A stretch of 64,000 nucleotides of DNA from Megaleporinus macrocephalus. Lineage: Eukaryota > Chordata > Actinopteri > Characiformes > Anostomidae. Positions 32,485 through 43,883 of this stretch are shown here, in pieces (within the stretch, counting starts at the first letter, position 1; each line of letters begins with the position of its first letter). The position numbers were made by a program, and so were the translations under genes. Below the pieces are notes generated by a model. It saw only the letters and a program-made list of their open reading frames with translations, was not told where the DNA came from and did no database searches. The stretch covers positions 42,481,123 to 42,545,122 of the forward strand of contig CM038714.1 of the NCBI GenBank assembly GCA_021613375.1, in the 5' to 3' direction.

Positions 32485-33580
32485 TGAGATATAATTGTAT
32501 CAGTTATCTGCCATACATCATACGGACAGTATAAGTGAGTGCATTGTGTTTGCGCTGTATGTCCAGGGGCTAAAATTGCCTGGACATATTAGCTGTCCGA
32601 CTCTTATGATGATTCAGGCATTACATACCCCAGTTTTTCAGTCAGACCACCACCCAAGTTATTTATACTTACATTGAGGAGCCCTCGTTCTACTTGACGT
32701 GTGCTGAAACACTTGTGTTCAAGGATATTTTCCGTCTGCTTTGAATTAGCATTATCCACAAGGTTAATTTTGTGAAAATGAACTAATTTACACACATTAC
32801 TAGTGCCAAGCTTCTTAAGCGTGGAAAAAAGACATATTGTCTGCCAAGACATTGGTCTCTCCCTTGTTAGAATTCCTTGCCGTGGTACTTAATGGAAATC
32901 CAATTTTCAGAAAGGCCATTTTAAGATGTATTAACACACTCAATTCCCCAGAAGAGAGATTAAGAAATGCCGTTTCAGTGTAGGTATTCAGCACCTCTCT
33001 ATTTCTCCCTCCCTCATTCGCTCTCTCTCTCTCTCTCAGGGTTTCTGGCTCGGAAAGAGCTCAGAGGACCCCTGCAGTGCAAACTTCCTAGCAGTGGAGT
33101 TCATTGTCTAGCCACTTCTCGCTGAGCTGCTACTTTGAGATTAGGCTTCAGCTCGCTCTCTTTTTTCGTTTCATAATCTGCAACTTTATGTGGCTCATGA
33201 TGTTCCAGAATTATTTACCTTAAAAAATAAAGTAATGCTTTGTTTTGTAGCTTCTTAAACGAGCAGTGCAAATACTAATGTATGTGATTTTCTATTTAAC
33301 CCACCAACTGTATATATACGTCAAGACATGCCAGGTTAATATAGCTACCGAACAGTGGTGGTAAATATACACCACAAACACTTTCATAAACCAAAATTTA
33401 AATATATTTGCTTTGGTTTATGTAGAAAAGTTACATCAAATTGGTAAAATGCCACAAATAGAGCTTATTCACACATTTAAACTAAACTCTGAACAACATT
33501 ATCATCTGTATAATGTCCTGTTTTCTGTTACTATTCTGTTTATTCTGAGAAGTTTAGCACATACCATGAAAAAGAATTAT
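32482..33580. other. Unassigned stretch
   Basis: A short (CT) run lies near 33020-33038. Bases 32850-33170 are balanced and look single-copy. No gene. Confidence 0.4.
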
Positions 33581-33584
33581 CGGT

Positions 33585-33730
33585 GCAACCTTTTTTATAT
33601 GGTAACGTGTAAAGATGGAAGGATTGATCGGCTATGTATCGGTATTGGCCGATTTTTAATCAAAATATGTGATCGGCCGATATTTCTCCAATTTAGAGCT
33701 GATCCCGAGAGCTGATCGATGGCGTTAAAC
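33585..33730. mobile_element. hAT-like end region with ATCGGCCGAT motifs
   Basis: Clustered variants GATCGGCTATG, TATCGGTATTGGCCGAT and GATCGGCCGATA, plus TTATCGGTGCAACC, are characteristic of a widespread fish hAT-derived repeat. Boundaries and target duplication could not be found. The element may extend to about 34250. Confidence 0.45.
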
Positions 33731-34985
33731 AAATGAGCCTAATTTCTGTATTTCCAGCTAGCGTTTCATCCAGAAAGAGGAGAACCCCCTCCGGCCAGCT
33801 CCCTGCAATTCCTATCTGAACCACTAGGTGGAAATACATACCCTTTCATTTTCTACAGACTGACTGAAGCAGCAACATTGCAGAAAAAAGCATGCACTAA
33901 AAAGTTAGCATGTCCATCAGGCAGTTGTTTACCGTACGTAACAGGCTCAGGACGTTTTTAAATGAGTAAAATCAGCGTGTCTCGTTGAGGAACCAAGACA
34001 AACACGTTTAACTCTACTAATCTGATACGACAGAACAACCAGAACACTGTGCAGACCAGATCTGAACAGTACAGCAGCAACAATTCAAGATCTACATTTA
34101 TTGATTACAGATTGTCGTTTAAAATCACAGAGTCTGCGTTTAATGACTGCAGTTTTTACTGCATTTATTTAATTAGCTTTTTTTGTTTTAAATTAAGGGT
34201 CTAATTGAATGAGTATTGGGGATATTCGTTTGATTTACGTTGTTTATTTACTGCTAATTTTGTTAAAATTTGCCAGCTTCTTGTTTGAATTTTGCATTCC
34301 ACATTAACTGGTGCAACTGTTTCATCATACAACTGCTGCACCATTTAAGGTGGATTGAAAAATTTAAATAAGAAAATGTCTTGAACTTCGAGCTAAGAGC
34401 TGGGTCTGGGGTGTCACTGCTGAGTCCAGCTACCACCTGACAAATTTCTTCATGTGTATATTCAGATTTAAACATGCGCCTCTGATTTCCAAACAGACAT
34501 TGTATTGAGTGTCTGTGTGAGTTGTGAAATCGCTTAGCCCTGTGTGTGCTCATATGGCACTAAATAATACTAAACAGTGCTAAGCAATGACATGGTTTTG
34601 GTTATCACTCATAGCTGTCTCTTTCTTTAGCTATTTTGAGAATTTTTATTTGTTTGTTTTGATAGTTCATAGTAAGTCTAACTGCATTCTAAATTACATC
34701 TACTTGAGTGTGCAACAGGCATTAAGACCTAAATGTGGTTTGGGCACGTTAAGAGAAGTTGTGGGCCTGTATCTAGTGTTTGTTGCAACATTTACCTTAA
34801 ACTTCCAGTTCTAAAGTAAAACTGAGCCAAAATATACAACTATATAATTTAGTTGTATATAATAACAATGTAAGTGTAATATGTGAACTCTAAACAAGGA
34901 TCATTATTTTGGTTTATATGATGGTAAGTACACTACAATCTAATTAAATTACACTGTAAGAACCATCAGGTTCTAGCATACTGTC
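33731..34985. other. Unassigned stretch
   Basis: Bases 33770-34100 are less AT-rich and could be the interior of the preceding hAT-like repeat. A 96-codon minus frame (34263-34553) has no domain I know. No gene recognised. Confidence 0.35.
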
Positions 34986-34989
34986 TCTA

Positions 34990-35145
34990 TCCAGAGAAAA
35001 CAAGTAATTAAAAAAATAGTAATTTTACAGGAAAGGTCAAATGGATTCTTTGCATTCAATGCAAGTTAATGGAAAGAGGTTTCATCCAAGCATATTTGGA
35101 GTATTTCTGTTGGTTAAATCATCATAAAATGTTCCAATGATGTAA
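34990..35145 (-). mobile_element. Copy of the GACCACCC-type Tc1 derivative
   Basis: AAAACAAGTAATTAAAAAAA, TAATTTTACAGGAAAGGTCA, ATGCAAGTTAATGGAAAG and TATTTCTGTTGGTTAAATCA follow the order of the inverted family. Confidence 0.5.
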
Positions 35146-35550
35146 AGGAGAGAGTTACCGAACTCAAAATAATACATAAATAAAAATATTAAAATGAAAG
35201 CCATAATAAAAGATCTCATCATTGGATACGTATGTAGCACAACAAGCAGTGGAACCCACAGACAATTTTTCATGGGGGTTGCCAGATGGGTCCACCAAAA
35301 GCCAAATTACATGAGTTCTATTATGATGTTGTTGTATATAGACTAGTTGAAAACTGTGTTAATATGAGATTTAAGAAAAAACATTGATATATTTTGTTTT
35401 TTTATTTTAAAGTCATATACACTTTAATGCATCTGATTCAGTTCCCTAAATTCACATTGCTCTCACTAAGAAGAAATTGCCACAAAATTCTACCACACAT
35501 CATGCAAATGTTCTGTAGGTAGGCTTCCATGTTGTTGTTGGCAAAAGATG
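35146..35550. other. Unassigned AT-rich sequence
   Basis: No recognised features. Confidence 0.4.
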
Positions 35551-35555
35551 CCAAT

Positions 35556-36020
35556 TGTTATGACCCCTGGTCGTACTAGCCATTTTTTTTATCTGTTGGT
35601 GGCCATGTTTGTGTTATTTATGACATTGTGTGCAGGTCCACAACTGACAACTAGGGGGAGCCTTGCAGTATAAAAGGTCGTCAAGCTGCCATACTGAGGA
35701 GACGTTCAGGGCTCTCTCCTTTGACCTGGCCTGGAACAACTCCTGCCCAGACCAGCCCAGCACTCTCCACTACATTTGTACATTTAGCTGTAGCTTTGTT
35801 CGATTCTGTAAAATCTCTGTGGGACATTTGGTGGTAGGGAGTTAGGGGTAGTTAGGGGAGTTAGGGGTAGTTCTGTGTATTTTTGTTTGCTTTGTTTTCA
35901 GGTTAAGTTGGTTTTCTTGCTTTAGTTGTTTTGTTTTATTATTTTGGCATTTGCCCATCCCCAAAGCCAGCGTCCCATCCATCACTCATTTGTTCACAAC
36001 AAACTTGCAGTTTTAGGGTT
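35556..36020 (+). mobile_element. Possible LTR fragment
   Basis: Begins near TGTTATGACCCCTGGTCG, carries a TATA-like GTATAAAAGG near 35669, a GC-richer segment and then a T-rich half with GTTAGGGGTAG direct repeats (35838-35870). This layout fits an LTR promoter region. No TG...CA pair or duplication is confirmed. Confidence 0.3.
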
Positions 36021-36107
36021 TGAACAGTGTCCGGTGTTTGGTCTGGCAAAGGTCAGGGGAGAGAACCCACTCTCAATTTCAGTTACGGCCTGACCCTAGA
36101 CCAGGTC

Positions 36108-36235
36108 GTAAATCAGAATCAGAATCAGAATCATAATCTGGCTTTATTTGCCAAGTATGCTCACACATACAAGGAATTTGTGTTTGGTAACAGAAGCTCA
36201 CAGTGCACGATAACTGTAAAAAATAGCCATACCTA
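36108..36235 (-). mobile_element. LINE 3' tail, (CAGAAT)n type
   Basis: Three AATCAG units are followed by CTGGCTTTATTTGCCAAGTA and CATACAAGGAATTTGTGTTT. This is a very common fish repeat corresponding to the reverse complement of a non-LTR retrotransposon 3' end with a hexamer tail. Confidence 0.6.
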
Positions 36236-36384
36236 TTTTTGCTGTAGATAGCATTGTATCTTCACATTCGAAGCTATGTTCACATTTCCAATTGTTTAAA
36301 TGGTTTGTTGAGCATGTTTGTGTTTTATAGTAAAAAATAACATTTTTTTTTAATTATCCGGTGATATAGGTGATGATGTGCCAC

Positions 36385-36925
36385 CAAACATTATTCGACT
36401 CAGTTGAAGTTTTAATTGTATAGAGTGTGTGTGTCACAAAGCAGCTTTACAGAAGTTTGAAAGCATACAGCTACAACATGTATCCCCCGGTGATCAAGCC
36501 AGACGCAATGGTGTCAAGAAAAAACTCTCTCAAGACTGGGGGAAGAAACCTTGGTAGGGACCAAGACCCACAAGGGAAGAGACCCATCCTCTTCTGGTAG
36601 AACAGTATTTACAGTTTATTAAGCTAAATTCAAGTGAGAGTGAACTAAAACAGTCCCATCATATCTCAATGCTGGTACATCTGGATGACACACTAATGCA
36701 GTTGAGGGTGTAGCAGATGGCAAGTATGAAAAAGGAGAACCGGTTGGTGTCAGGTGTGGAGGAGGCCCTGATGGTCAGTCTGCAACCAGAATTCGGCAGA
36801 GTGGTCATTATCTCAGGAAGAGAAATGAGAGACAAAATTAGTTCTACTTATTATGACTACAGAGAATATGAATATGAGTGTGGCTGGTGACTCTGGCAGA
36901 TCTAACTATAACAGCATAAACTAAA
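36385..36925 (+). repeat. Dispersed fish repeat (AAGCAGCTTTACAGAA type)
   Basis: CACAAAGCAGCTTTACAGAA, GGAAGAAACCTTGGTAGGGA and GACCCATCCTCTTCTGGTAG are blocks of a widespread otophysan interspersed repeat. From about 36700 it continues into the family also seen at 9263-9670 (GGAGGAGGCCCTGATGGTCA). The two may therefore be parts of one longer element. Confidence 0.55.
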
Positions 36926-37079
36926 AAGACAGAACCAGAAGGTCACATAGATATGAGAGCATTATCATGCTAAACGTCTTTGAAGTAGTATATATATAGA
37001 CAAAATTAAAAATAAAATATAAAAAAATATCTCTAAACTCCTTAAGCAAAGTTTTACAGCCCAGATTTAGTTCTATCAA
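36926..37079. other. Short unassigned AT-rich sequence
   Basis: No recognised features. Confidence 0.35.
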
Positions 37080-37317
37080 ACTACTAGGACACATACACTT
37101 TCAACCTTCCCCTGCTACCTGATCAGAATCTGTGCTCACTTTCAGGAAACTATATAAATGATTAAACAATTTAAGAAACAATTAAAAATGTATCTCCTGG
37201 CATTCAAGTAAAACGTATACATGTGAACTTTGTCTTTGGCTTATTGAGACAAAGTTTATGTTATTACTGATAAAAACTGTATGTAAAGCACTTGGAGCTG
37301 CCACTGATATGAAAAGT

Positions 37318-37320
<3 letters not shown>
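37080..37320 (+). pseudogene. LINE 3' end ending in an AT array
   Basis: A broken plus frame encodes MIKQFKKQLKMYLLAFK, like the SFKRQLKTYLF C-terminus of many fish LINE ORF2 proteins. It is followed by ACTGTATGTAAAGCACTTGG, a common LINE 3'-UTR block. The AT array begins exactly where the tail would be. Confidence 0.55.

Positions 37321-37388
<68 letters not shown>
37321..37388 (+). repeat. (AT)34 microsatellite
   Basis: Uninterrupted for 68 bases, directly after the LINE 3' end. Confidence 0.97.
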
Positions 37389-37390
<2 letters not shown>

Positions 37391-37469
37391 TTTATTTGGA
37401 GTTTGTATCTTAGTTCATTTGTAGGTCATTTGCAGGCATTTTAGTGTAATTTAGTTCAGCAGTCTTGTG

Positions 37470-37700
37470 ATTTACCATCCATCCTCTGTTATCAAAAACA
37501 AAGCTTGCAGCAATATAGAACAACCACTTTAGTTCCTCACAGAACCCTTTTTCAATGGATGCTTCCTTAAGAACCATTTTCCAAATAAGATATACACATG
37601 AAGTACCTATTTTCAAGTTTAATGAAACTCTGAATGATTTAAAAGGCTTTTCCTAGAAAAAAAAACCCAACATTCAATCCTAGAACCTTTTAATAACCTT
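37470..37700. repeat. Decayed AGAACC-rich MITE-like repeat
   Basis: AGAACCCTTTTTCAATGGAT, TTAAGAACCATTTTCCAAAT and TAGAACCTTTTAATAACC are typical of a common fish repeat rich in AGAACC/GGTTCT words. Related but very diverged tracts lie at 43030-43256 and 48890-49030. Confidence 0.35.
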
Positions 37701-37724
37701 TATTTCCAAGAGCGTAAGCCGTTT

Positions 37725-38300
37725 CCAGGTTCCCCCTAGGCTTTAAAAGCTACAGCTCAAGCTCCCCAAAGAGATACAGCGGCTGCCTGACAGAGCAGAA
37801 CCGAAGACTCTCAGGCTCGTCTCTGAAGCGGATTCGGGCCTGCACGTCTCGCACGCTGCTAATGGAACTGAATGGAAGGGCCATGTGGGGATGATTAAGG
37901 ATGACTGGGCAGCAAATGATGCTGCATGTCAGATCTCTAGTTTCTTCAGAGCTTTTCAGCAGAACTACGACTTTTCCATTTCAGAAATTTTACGGTTATT
38001 ATTTTACTAATCCCTTTCATGCCTCACTGCAGCGTTCTGGAACTTGTGTGGTAATTTGATCCGTATGCAGAATGGATGGAGTTGTGAAATATTTTTTTTT
38101 GCTTTCTGCGGGCGACTCTCCTCTTTGCAGTCTCTGGCCTTTCACACTGTCTTTAATGAGCCTCAAGTCTCTGTCAGTCACTGTTTCTGTCCCACTTTTC
38201 TCACTCTCTTTCTCCTGTCAGCCTGCTGCTCCTCAGCCTTCATAGCCAGGGGTCAGGAGCCGCGAGGCTGGAAGGTGTGGTAAGGGGCCATAAACTTGAA
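37725..38300. other. Single-copy island, possibly conserved non-coding
   Basis: Balanced composition without repeats at 37730-37960. The 79-codon plus frame (38044-38283) is Cys/Ser/Phe-rich with no recognised domain. Confidence 0.3.
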
Positions 38301-40042
38301 AGAGCTCTCATCTTCCTGTCAGACGTTGAAAGTGCTAATAGGGTTACAAGGCTCAAAGTAGAAGTTTAAAAAAAAGGAAAGAAAGAAAGAAATGCCACAC
38401 CTTTTTTTCACCCTTGTATTAAATGTAGCCAACCAGCATATATATATATATATATAAAACTTTGTGCCTAAATCATCACAGGCTTGCCTTAAACTCTCTT
38501 GTTAATGGGTTAAGTAATCTCAAATAGACTTACTTATGTGATTTCTGACACTGTATTACAAAACACTAACAACATTCATCTATATTGTATCATTAACTGA
38601 TTATTTTGAATAAAACTTTGGGAATTTGATTTGTGGGTCTGTACGAAAGTCCCTCTTGTCACTGCTGCCAATGAAGGACATTCTTAGCACTATAGGAGAC
38701 CTTCACAAACAAGATCTTTCCACCAACCCAACACATACCACTTATCATCCATGTACTCTTCAATTTGCCTCATTTTATTCTATGGCAAGTTTACCATCCC
38801 ATCTGTTTAGCTCTGTATCTAACTCTGCTACTAGATTTAAGATCATTTTCTACCGTGTAAATAGTATCAGTAGCGTTTTACTAAACAGTCATATACAGTG
38901 TCTAGATTATTGTTTTTTAACCTGCGGGCCATGAACCATGGTGAGCTGTGTAGAGCACCCTCTAGTGGTCCTGCTTTCAATTTAGTTCATACTGAGCCAG
39001 CAACATTACTTTCAGCCATAAAAACATAAGTGAAAGAACAATTAACTTAATAGTTCAAATCAAAGAATCTACTGGTTTTTTTTTTACATTAGAACCAACT
39101 AAAATATGAATAAACATACACGTCACAGTAGCAGGCTAATTAAACATCATTAGCTTGAGACAGGAAAGTGATGAGCATGTAATGCCAACAGTTAGCTAGT
39201 CAAACTGGAGAAATTTCTTAAAGTTCTTTCACAGCTATTTATCACCTTTTCATTAGTTTTATTAGCTTTAATGCCTTTATGTTAGGTTTGATTCAGCTTG
39301 CTGCTGGTGAGAATACATAAATTCCACCTTTTCCAGCACCAGGTCAATGCTGTGCTGTCAGCATAATCTGCCTGTTTTATCGTCAGACGCTTTACAGACT
39401 CTCATTTACACCAATATTGTTTAAAACAATAGTTAAAGGAGACAAAAATAGTTGCAAATATCTGTGTTTGGCTTCAGCTTGTGAATCATAGAGTCTATTT
39501 TTTGGGTAAACTAACACTGATTAACCAATGACAAAGAAGCAGGTTTATTACTATTGTTGATATCAATGATGCTGATCCAGAAACCCAGTGATTAAGTGGA
39601 ATGGAGTTTTTTAAAAAACAGCAAAAAACAAAAACATCTCAAGACAATTAATATTATTGGAAAGGACTCCAAACTCCACAGTCCACATTATACATTTTAT
39701 TTTAGTGTGCAAAGTGTTTGAAAACCAGAAAACCAAAAAACAAACAAAAATAAAACAAAATGTGCCATAGATTTATTTCTAATGTGTCAAATTTGGCAAA
39801 TAAACAGCATTAAAATGTTTACAATGAAAAAATGTTCTGTTTGACTAGTGAGACCCAATATTTGCGTGTGTGTTTATCAGAAAGACTACAAAAGGTAAAC
39901 TATATTTACAAATAGTTGCTCAAATGACACAAACTGTTTGATATAATGGTTCCAAAAATAATCTTGACATGAATGCATGGTTCTAGAGTACTGCTCAAAG
40001 GTCTTTGCCATCTAAACGTATTCTTTAAAGGCCTTTATCCTA

Positions 40043-40046
<4 letters not shown>
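38301..40046. other. Unassigned stretch with small simple repeats
   Basis: (GAAA)n-like patch at 38376-38391 and (AT)n at 38440-38456. A CACCCTCTAGTGGTC motif near 38957 is common in fish repeats. The 102-codon plus frame (38626-38934) is unrecognised. No gene supported. Confidence 0.4.

Positions 40047-40116
<70 letters not shown>
40047..40116 (+). repeat. (AT)35 microsatellite
   Basis: Uninterrupted for 70 bases. Confidence 0.97.
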
Positions 40117-40120
<4 letters not shown>

Positions 40121-41341
40121 TCACTGTGTACAATTCCTTGTTGAGACAATGATATAAAACCAGACTTACAGGCTTTCAACAGAATGTGTCCTATATCTGC
40201 ATATCCTTTACCTATGATATAATTGAGATAGTGTTTAATGAATTACTAAATAGTGGTGAAACGAATGAGTGTGAGTAGAACTAAAGAGGAGGAAATGTGG
40301 AGGTTTGGAGAGGCTTTTTGGGGACAGGGTGGGGGAGCGGTGGCCTGCAGATGAACCCATGAGGGACTTAACTCAGCGGGGTCATCCCAAGTTCAGGTCT
40401 TTCCCTTGCTGACTGGGTGAACAGTGCAGGCCGCTGGTGGAGGCCTTTGGCCCCGGCAGGGAGCCCTCCAGAGCCCTGTAACACAAACCTATTTGCTGCA
40501 GGCCACGGTTGCAAAAATTAAGAGGGGGGAGGGGGGGGGGGGTGTTGGTGAGAGGGTCCCTCTTGGAAAAGAAGGAGAAGGGCAGGTCATGGTGAGGAGC
40601 CGAGAGAGGCTGGGAAAGCAAAGCACCTCCACAGATGAGTTACAGCCACTCATTTGAAGGTGGGGGGTGTGTGGGGGGTTACATAAGATGCTACTCTCAA
40701 ACGTCCAACATTTCCCAGAGCTTTTCTTTTGGACTCGCAATGGAACGTTCTGGCCTTGCTGGAATGTCCCGAATGAAAGCCTTCCTTTCTTAGCGATCAA
40801 AACAAACTGGAAAATACAGCTTTGGATGAGACTTGCTCCCAGCATAGACCACATAGCTACTTCATCAGCTTCATACATACCCTGGCCAACAAATTTTTGT
40901 GTACGCATTTTGGAACATTACATATATAAGCATGTTCTGTTTGTTGATTTCAGTGGGTGATTAGTTTAAAGTTTTTCATTTGGGTAAATGATACTATGTG
41001 TGAGCGTGAAGAACCCTTCATCAGTCTGAATCATCTCTACTTATTTCTAAGGATAAATCATTTTAGGTTCCTTTGTGAAGTTTACATTCAGTCATTAAGA
41101 AATCCAAGATATGGATGATGGTACTTGAAGTTTTCAACTTTTAAGACACATCTACGTCCAATCGCTTACATTATCATGTTTTTTATGAGTAAATGGCCAT
41201 GATTAGTGCCAAAAAACAGAGATTTAGGCAAGTGTTGTTGGTAGACTTGCCTATGAATTGAACTGTGCAACAGAACAGCAATAGAAATTTGTCAGGAGCT
41301 GGTCTTACAAACCACAAATTCTTGCTCCATCTAACTTCAAG
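40117..41341. other. Unassigned stretch with a poly-G tract
   Basis: Bases 40300-40900 are GC-richer and contain G runs at 40524-40529 and 40531-40542. Overlapping frames on both strands (40382-40960, up to 139 codons minus) have no recognised domain. The poly-G run gives the Pro run seen in the minus frames. The island could be single-copy regulatory DNA. Confidence 0.35.
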
Positions 41342-41662
41342 CTTTGGGTAACACTTCACTTGAAAGTTGCTACATAACATTGACATAACCATGCCATAAG
41401 TTTATTTCAGTTTATAACAGTGTCAATATTACCAGTAATCGTCATGACAGATTATAATGTTACTGACATTATATATATATACTTCTAGTGTATATATGCT
41501 ATTATATATTTACCATAATATCAAATATTACACTGTTGCACTGAAACATTATTCAACATTAGGCCACATGACAATACCATTGGACATCTGCCATAACATG
41601 TTAACTGCATTGTCATGTCAACGCTATAGAGTAGGACTTAAACAAGATGTTACCAAGTCTAG
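41342..41662. mobile_element. MITE-like element with GGTAACA ends
   Basis: The left end CTTTGGGTAACACTTCACTT is matched in inverse by the right end (reverse complement ACTTGGTAACATCTTG). The interior has many ATGACA/TGTCAT words. This matches a widespread fish repeat starting GGGTAACACTTTACTT. A left-end fragment in the opposite orientation lies at 54590-54770. Confidence 0.5.
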
Positions 41663-41853
41663 TTGAATCTAACCCTGGATTTTCAGCCCCACAACACATT
41701 TTAACAAGCTACATTACTGTGCCTAACCTGCAGGATCAGTCAAACTCAGGAGTTTTGATTATAAACAATTGCTAAAGCAGTTTGGGCTGAACATCTGACC
41801 AATGAGTAACATTGAGTTCCTCATTGTTTTTGTTTTTTTTATTTGTTTGTGGA

Positions 41854-41898
41854 ATTATTATATTATATTATATTATATTATATTATATTATATTATAT
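41854..41898 (+). repeat. (ATATT)n microsatellite
   Basis: About nine 5-base TATTA units. Confidence 0.95.
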
Positions 41899-43029
41899 GT
41901 AAAAAATAGATTTCCAGCTATGAAAACAATATAGATATCAAGAACATAAACCAATTATCACTTCAATGAGCCAAAAAGCTTTATGTTCTAGATATTTGCT
42001 AATTATTTATTTTTCCTTCTTTGAAAAAATGAACTGCTTGACTCCTTCTTCTTTTATCTGCTCTTTTTAAAAATCACATTTTCTTGTGTCCACCTACAAG
42101 GATTTATCACAGCTTATGTATCTTAACCTGGATCCAATGCAAGTCTATTTGTTAAGCTTTATCAGGAAAACTGTTAAAGTTGATCATGAAACAGGCCCAG
42201 TGTGAACTAAGTTCAATTAAAATAGTGACAATGCTACACTGAGAATTAAGCCTAACCCCACAATCGACTGTTTTTAAGCCGTGAGTTTTTCTTATTTAAC
42301 TGAAGCAAGAATCCAACATTAAAATAGTGTTGCTCTTTGAACAGCAAACAACAAGATGTTCTCTATCCATCATTCTCATTGTTTTTATGCACTTTGTCGA
42401 CTCTGGTCAAGAACCTGTTCATCCATATGGAGAAGGAGAGACGGCTGTGACCTCTCCTGAGACGAGACGAATGGGAGACAGTCAGTGATTGGACACACCA
42501 GGAGTCAAGGGAGCCCCTCAGTAATCTGGCAGTTTGCACAGGCAGGCCCCAGCGGGGGTCTTTTGATTGGATAAGTGGTCCCTCCCATTATGACAGGAGC
42601 AGGACAGTAATAGTGGGTCGTGGTGGGGAGTTAATGAGATGAGTGGTGGGCTAATTAGGAACAGGGGGACCACTGGTATGACAAGACAGGAAACTGCAGT
42701 TTTAAAACATGGCAGGGGAGAAGAGTTCAGGAGTGTACACTCTGAAGTACAGGGTCGTAAAGCTTGGACGTAAAGTTTGAAAAACAGTAGAAAACCTTAG
42801 CAAAGGTCCCTTGTACCCACAACTCATGTTTAAAAATATTTATTTAATAAACCATCTGCACAAAGATTCTTTAGGGAGCTAGAAGTAGTTCTTTACTAGC
42901 ATCGCTCCAAAGAAACACCTATATTTTATAGTTTTGTGCTTACTGTAGGCTGGTATTGCAGAATTACCCAATGTTAGGTCATGTTAATCACAGTCTTTCT
43001 CTGAAATTGTTATTAGTGATACATAATGT
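41899..43029. other. Unassigned stretch; 42400-42720 may be conserved non-coding
   Basis: Mostly AT-rich. Bases 42400-42720 are balanced and repeat-free, with TAATTAGG and TTAATGAG cores, like a regulatory island. No gene. Confidence 0.35.
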
Positions 43030-43256
43030 ACTATATAAGTGTTTATATGTAACCACTTTTAAATGGTTCTATATTGCACCAAAACACAGTTTTTCTGTTG
43101 TTGCAACCTTGATGTCAATACCCTTTTGGTTATACACCTATATACAACTAGTTTTTCAAAATACAACACATTGTCTATCAATCTGAAGAACAATTTCACC
43201 ATGCGAAGAACCATATGTTCGTTTTGGCATAAACAACAGTGTGACAACTTTTCCAC
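43030..43256. repeat. Decayed AGAACC-rich MITE-like repeat
   Basis: AAATGGTTCTATATTGCACC, TTTTTCTGTTGTTGCAACCT, CCCTTTTGGTTATACACC and GCGAAGAACCATATGTTCG follow the layout of a common fish interspersed repeat. Long frames on both strands here arise from the repeat. Confidence 0.45.
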
Positions 43257-43410
43257 CCTGTAAAAAGTGCTTAATTGGTACAACCAATAAACATTATCTC
43301 TAGTGGTACTGAGCAGTTTAACTAGTTTAAGATTCATTCATTCAAACAACATTTGTAGGTTAAATAAAACCAATTCAATTGATACAGTCATGTTTTAGAT
43401 GAACCACATG
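43257..43410 (+). mobile_element. Relative of the CACTGTAAA MITE
   Basis: CTGTAAAAAGTGCTTAATTG, TGGTACAACCAATAAACATT and AATTCAATTGATACAG parallel the element at 43687-43883. The left end is near 43258; the right end is not visible. Confidence 0.4.
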
Positions 43411-43686
43411 TTGAACATCTTTTGGTCTAGTCTTGTAGAGCCAGGTGTGAGCTAATAGCAAGAAAACACATCTGAGGAGAACACTTTTGGTGTTGGACTG
43501 TGAAATCTAGTGCTAACAAAATGAAGCCCCTTCTAAGACCCTTCCCAAATTCCTCTAGTGCTTACTTTTGTAACGTCCAGAGTATAATCCATAACACAAG
43601 CAAAATAAGCCAGCTATCAAAGTGTGAATATTAGTTAATGGAACTTATTCCTCAGAGGTGGTGTTAGTTTTCACTGCATGTACACA

Positions 43687-43883
43687 CACTGTAAAGTGCA
43701 TAGTTGGTACAACCTAAAAAATATACTTTCTGTGGTAAAAAGCAGTTGAACTAGTGTTACACAAAAACTTATTTTGACTGAAAGAATCATTCTTTTAAAC
43801 TACATTTTGAGTTAAGTAAAATGAGTTACATTAGCTAAATCACCAATTACCAGGGTTTTATCAACAAAGCATATTTTACAGTG
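43687..43883. mobile_element. Short MITE, CACTGTAAA...TTTACAGTG, 197 bp
   Basis: Perfect 9-base inverted ends. The interior is AT-rich with GTTGGTACAACCTAAAAAAT and GAGTTAAGTAAAATGAGTTA blocks seen in a common fish repeat. Target duplication not clear, so the superfamily is open. Confidence 0.55.

Noticed and set aside
40382..40960. Overlapping 79-139 codon frames as a gene
   Set aside because: Frames on opposite strands overlap, Pro/Gly runs come from poly-G, and no domain or splice structure is seen.
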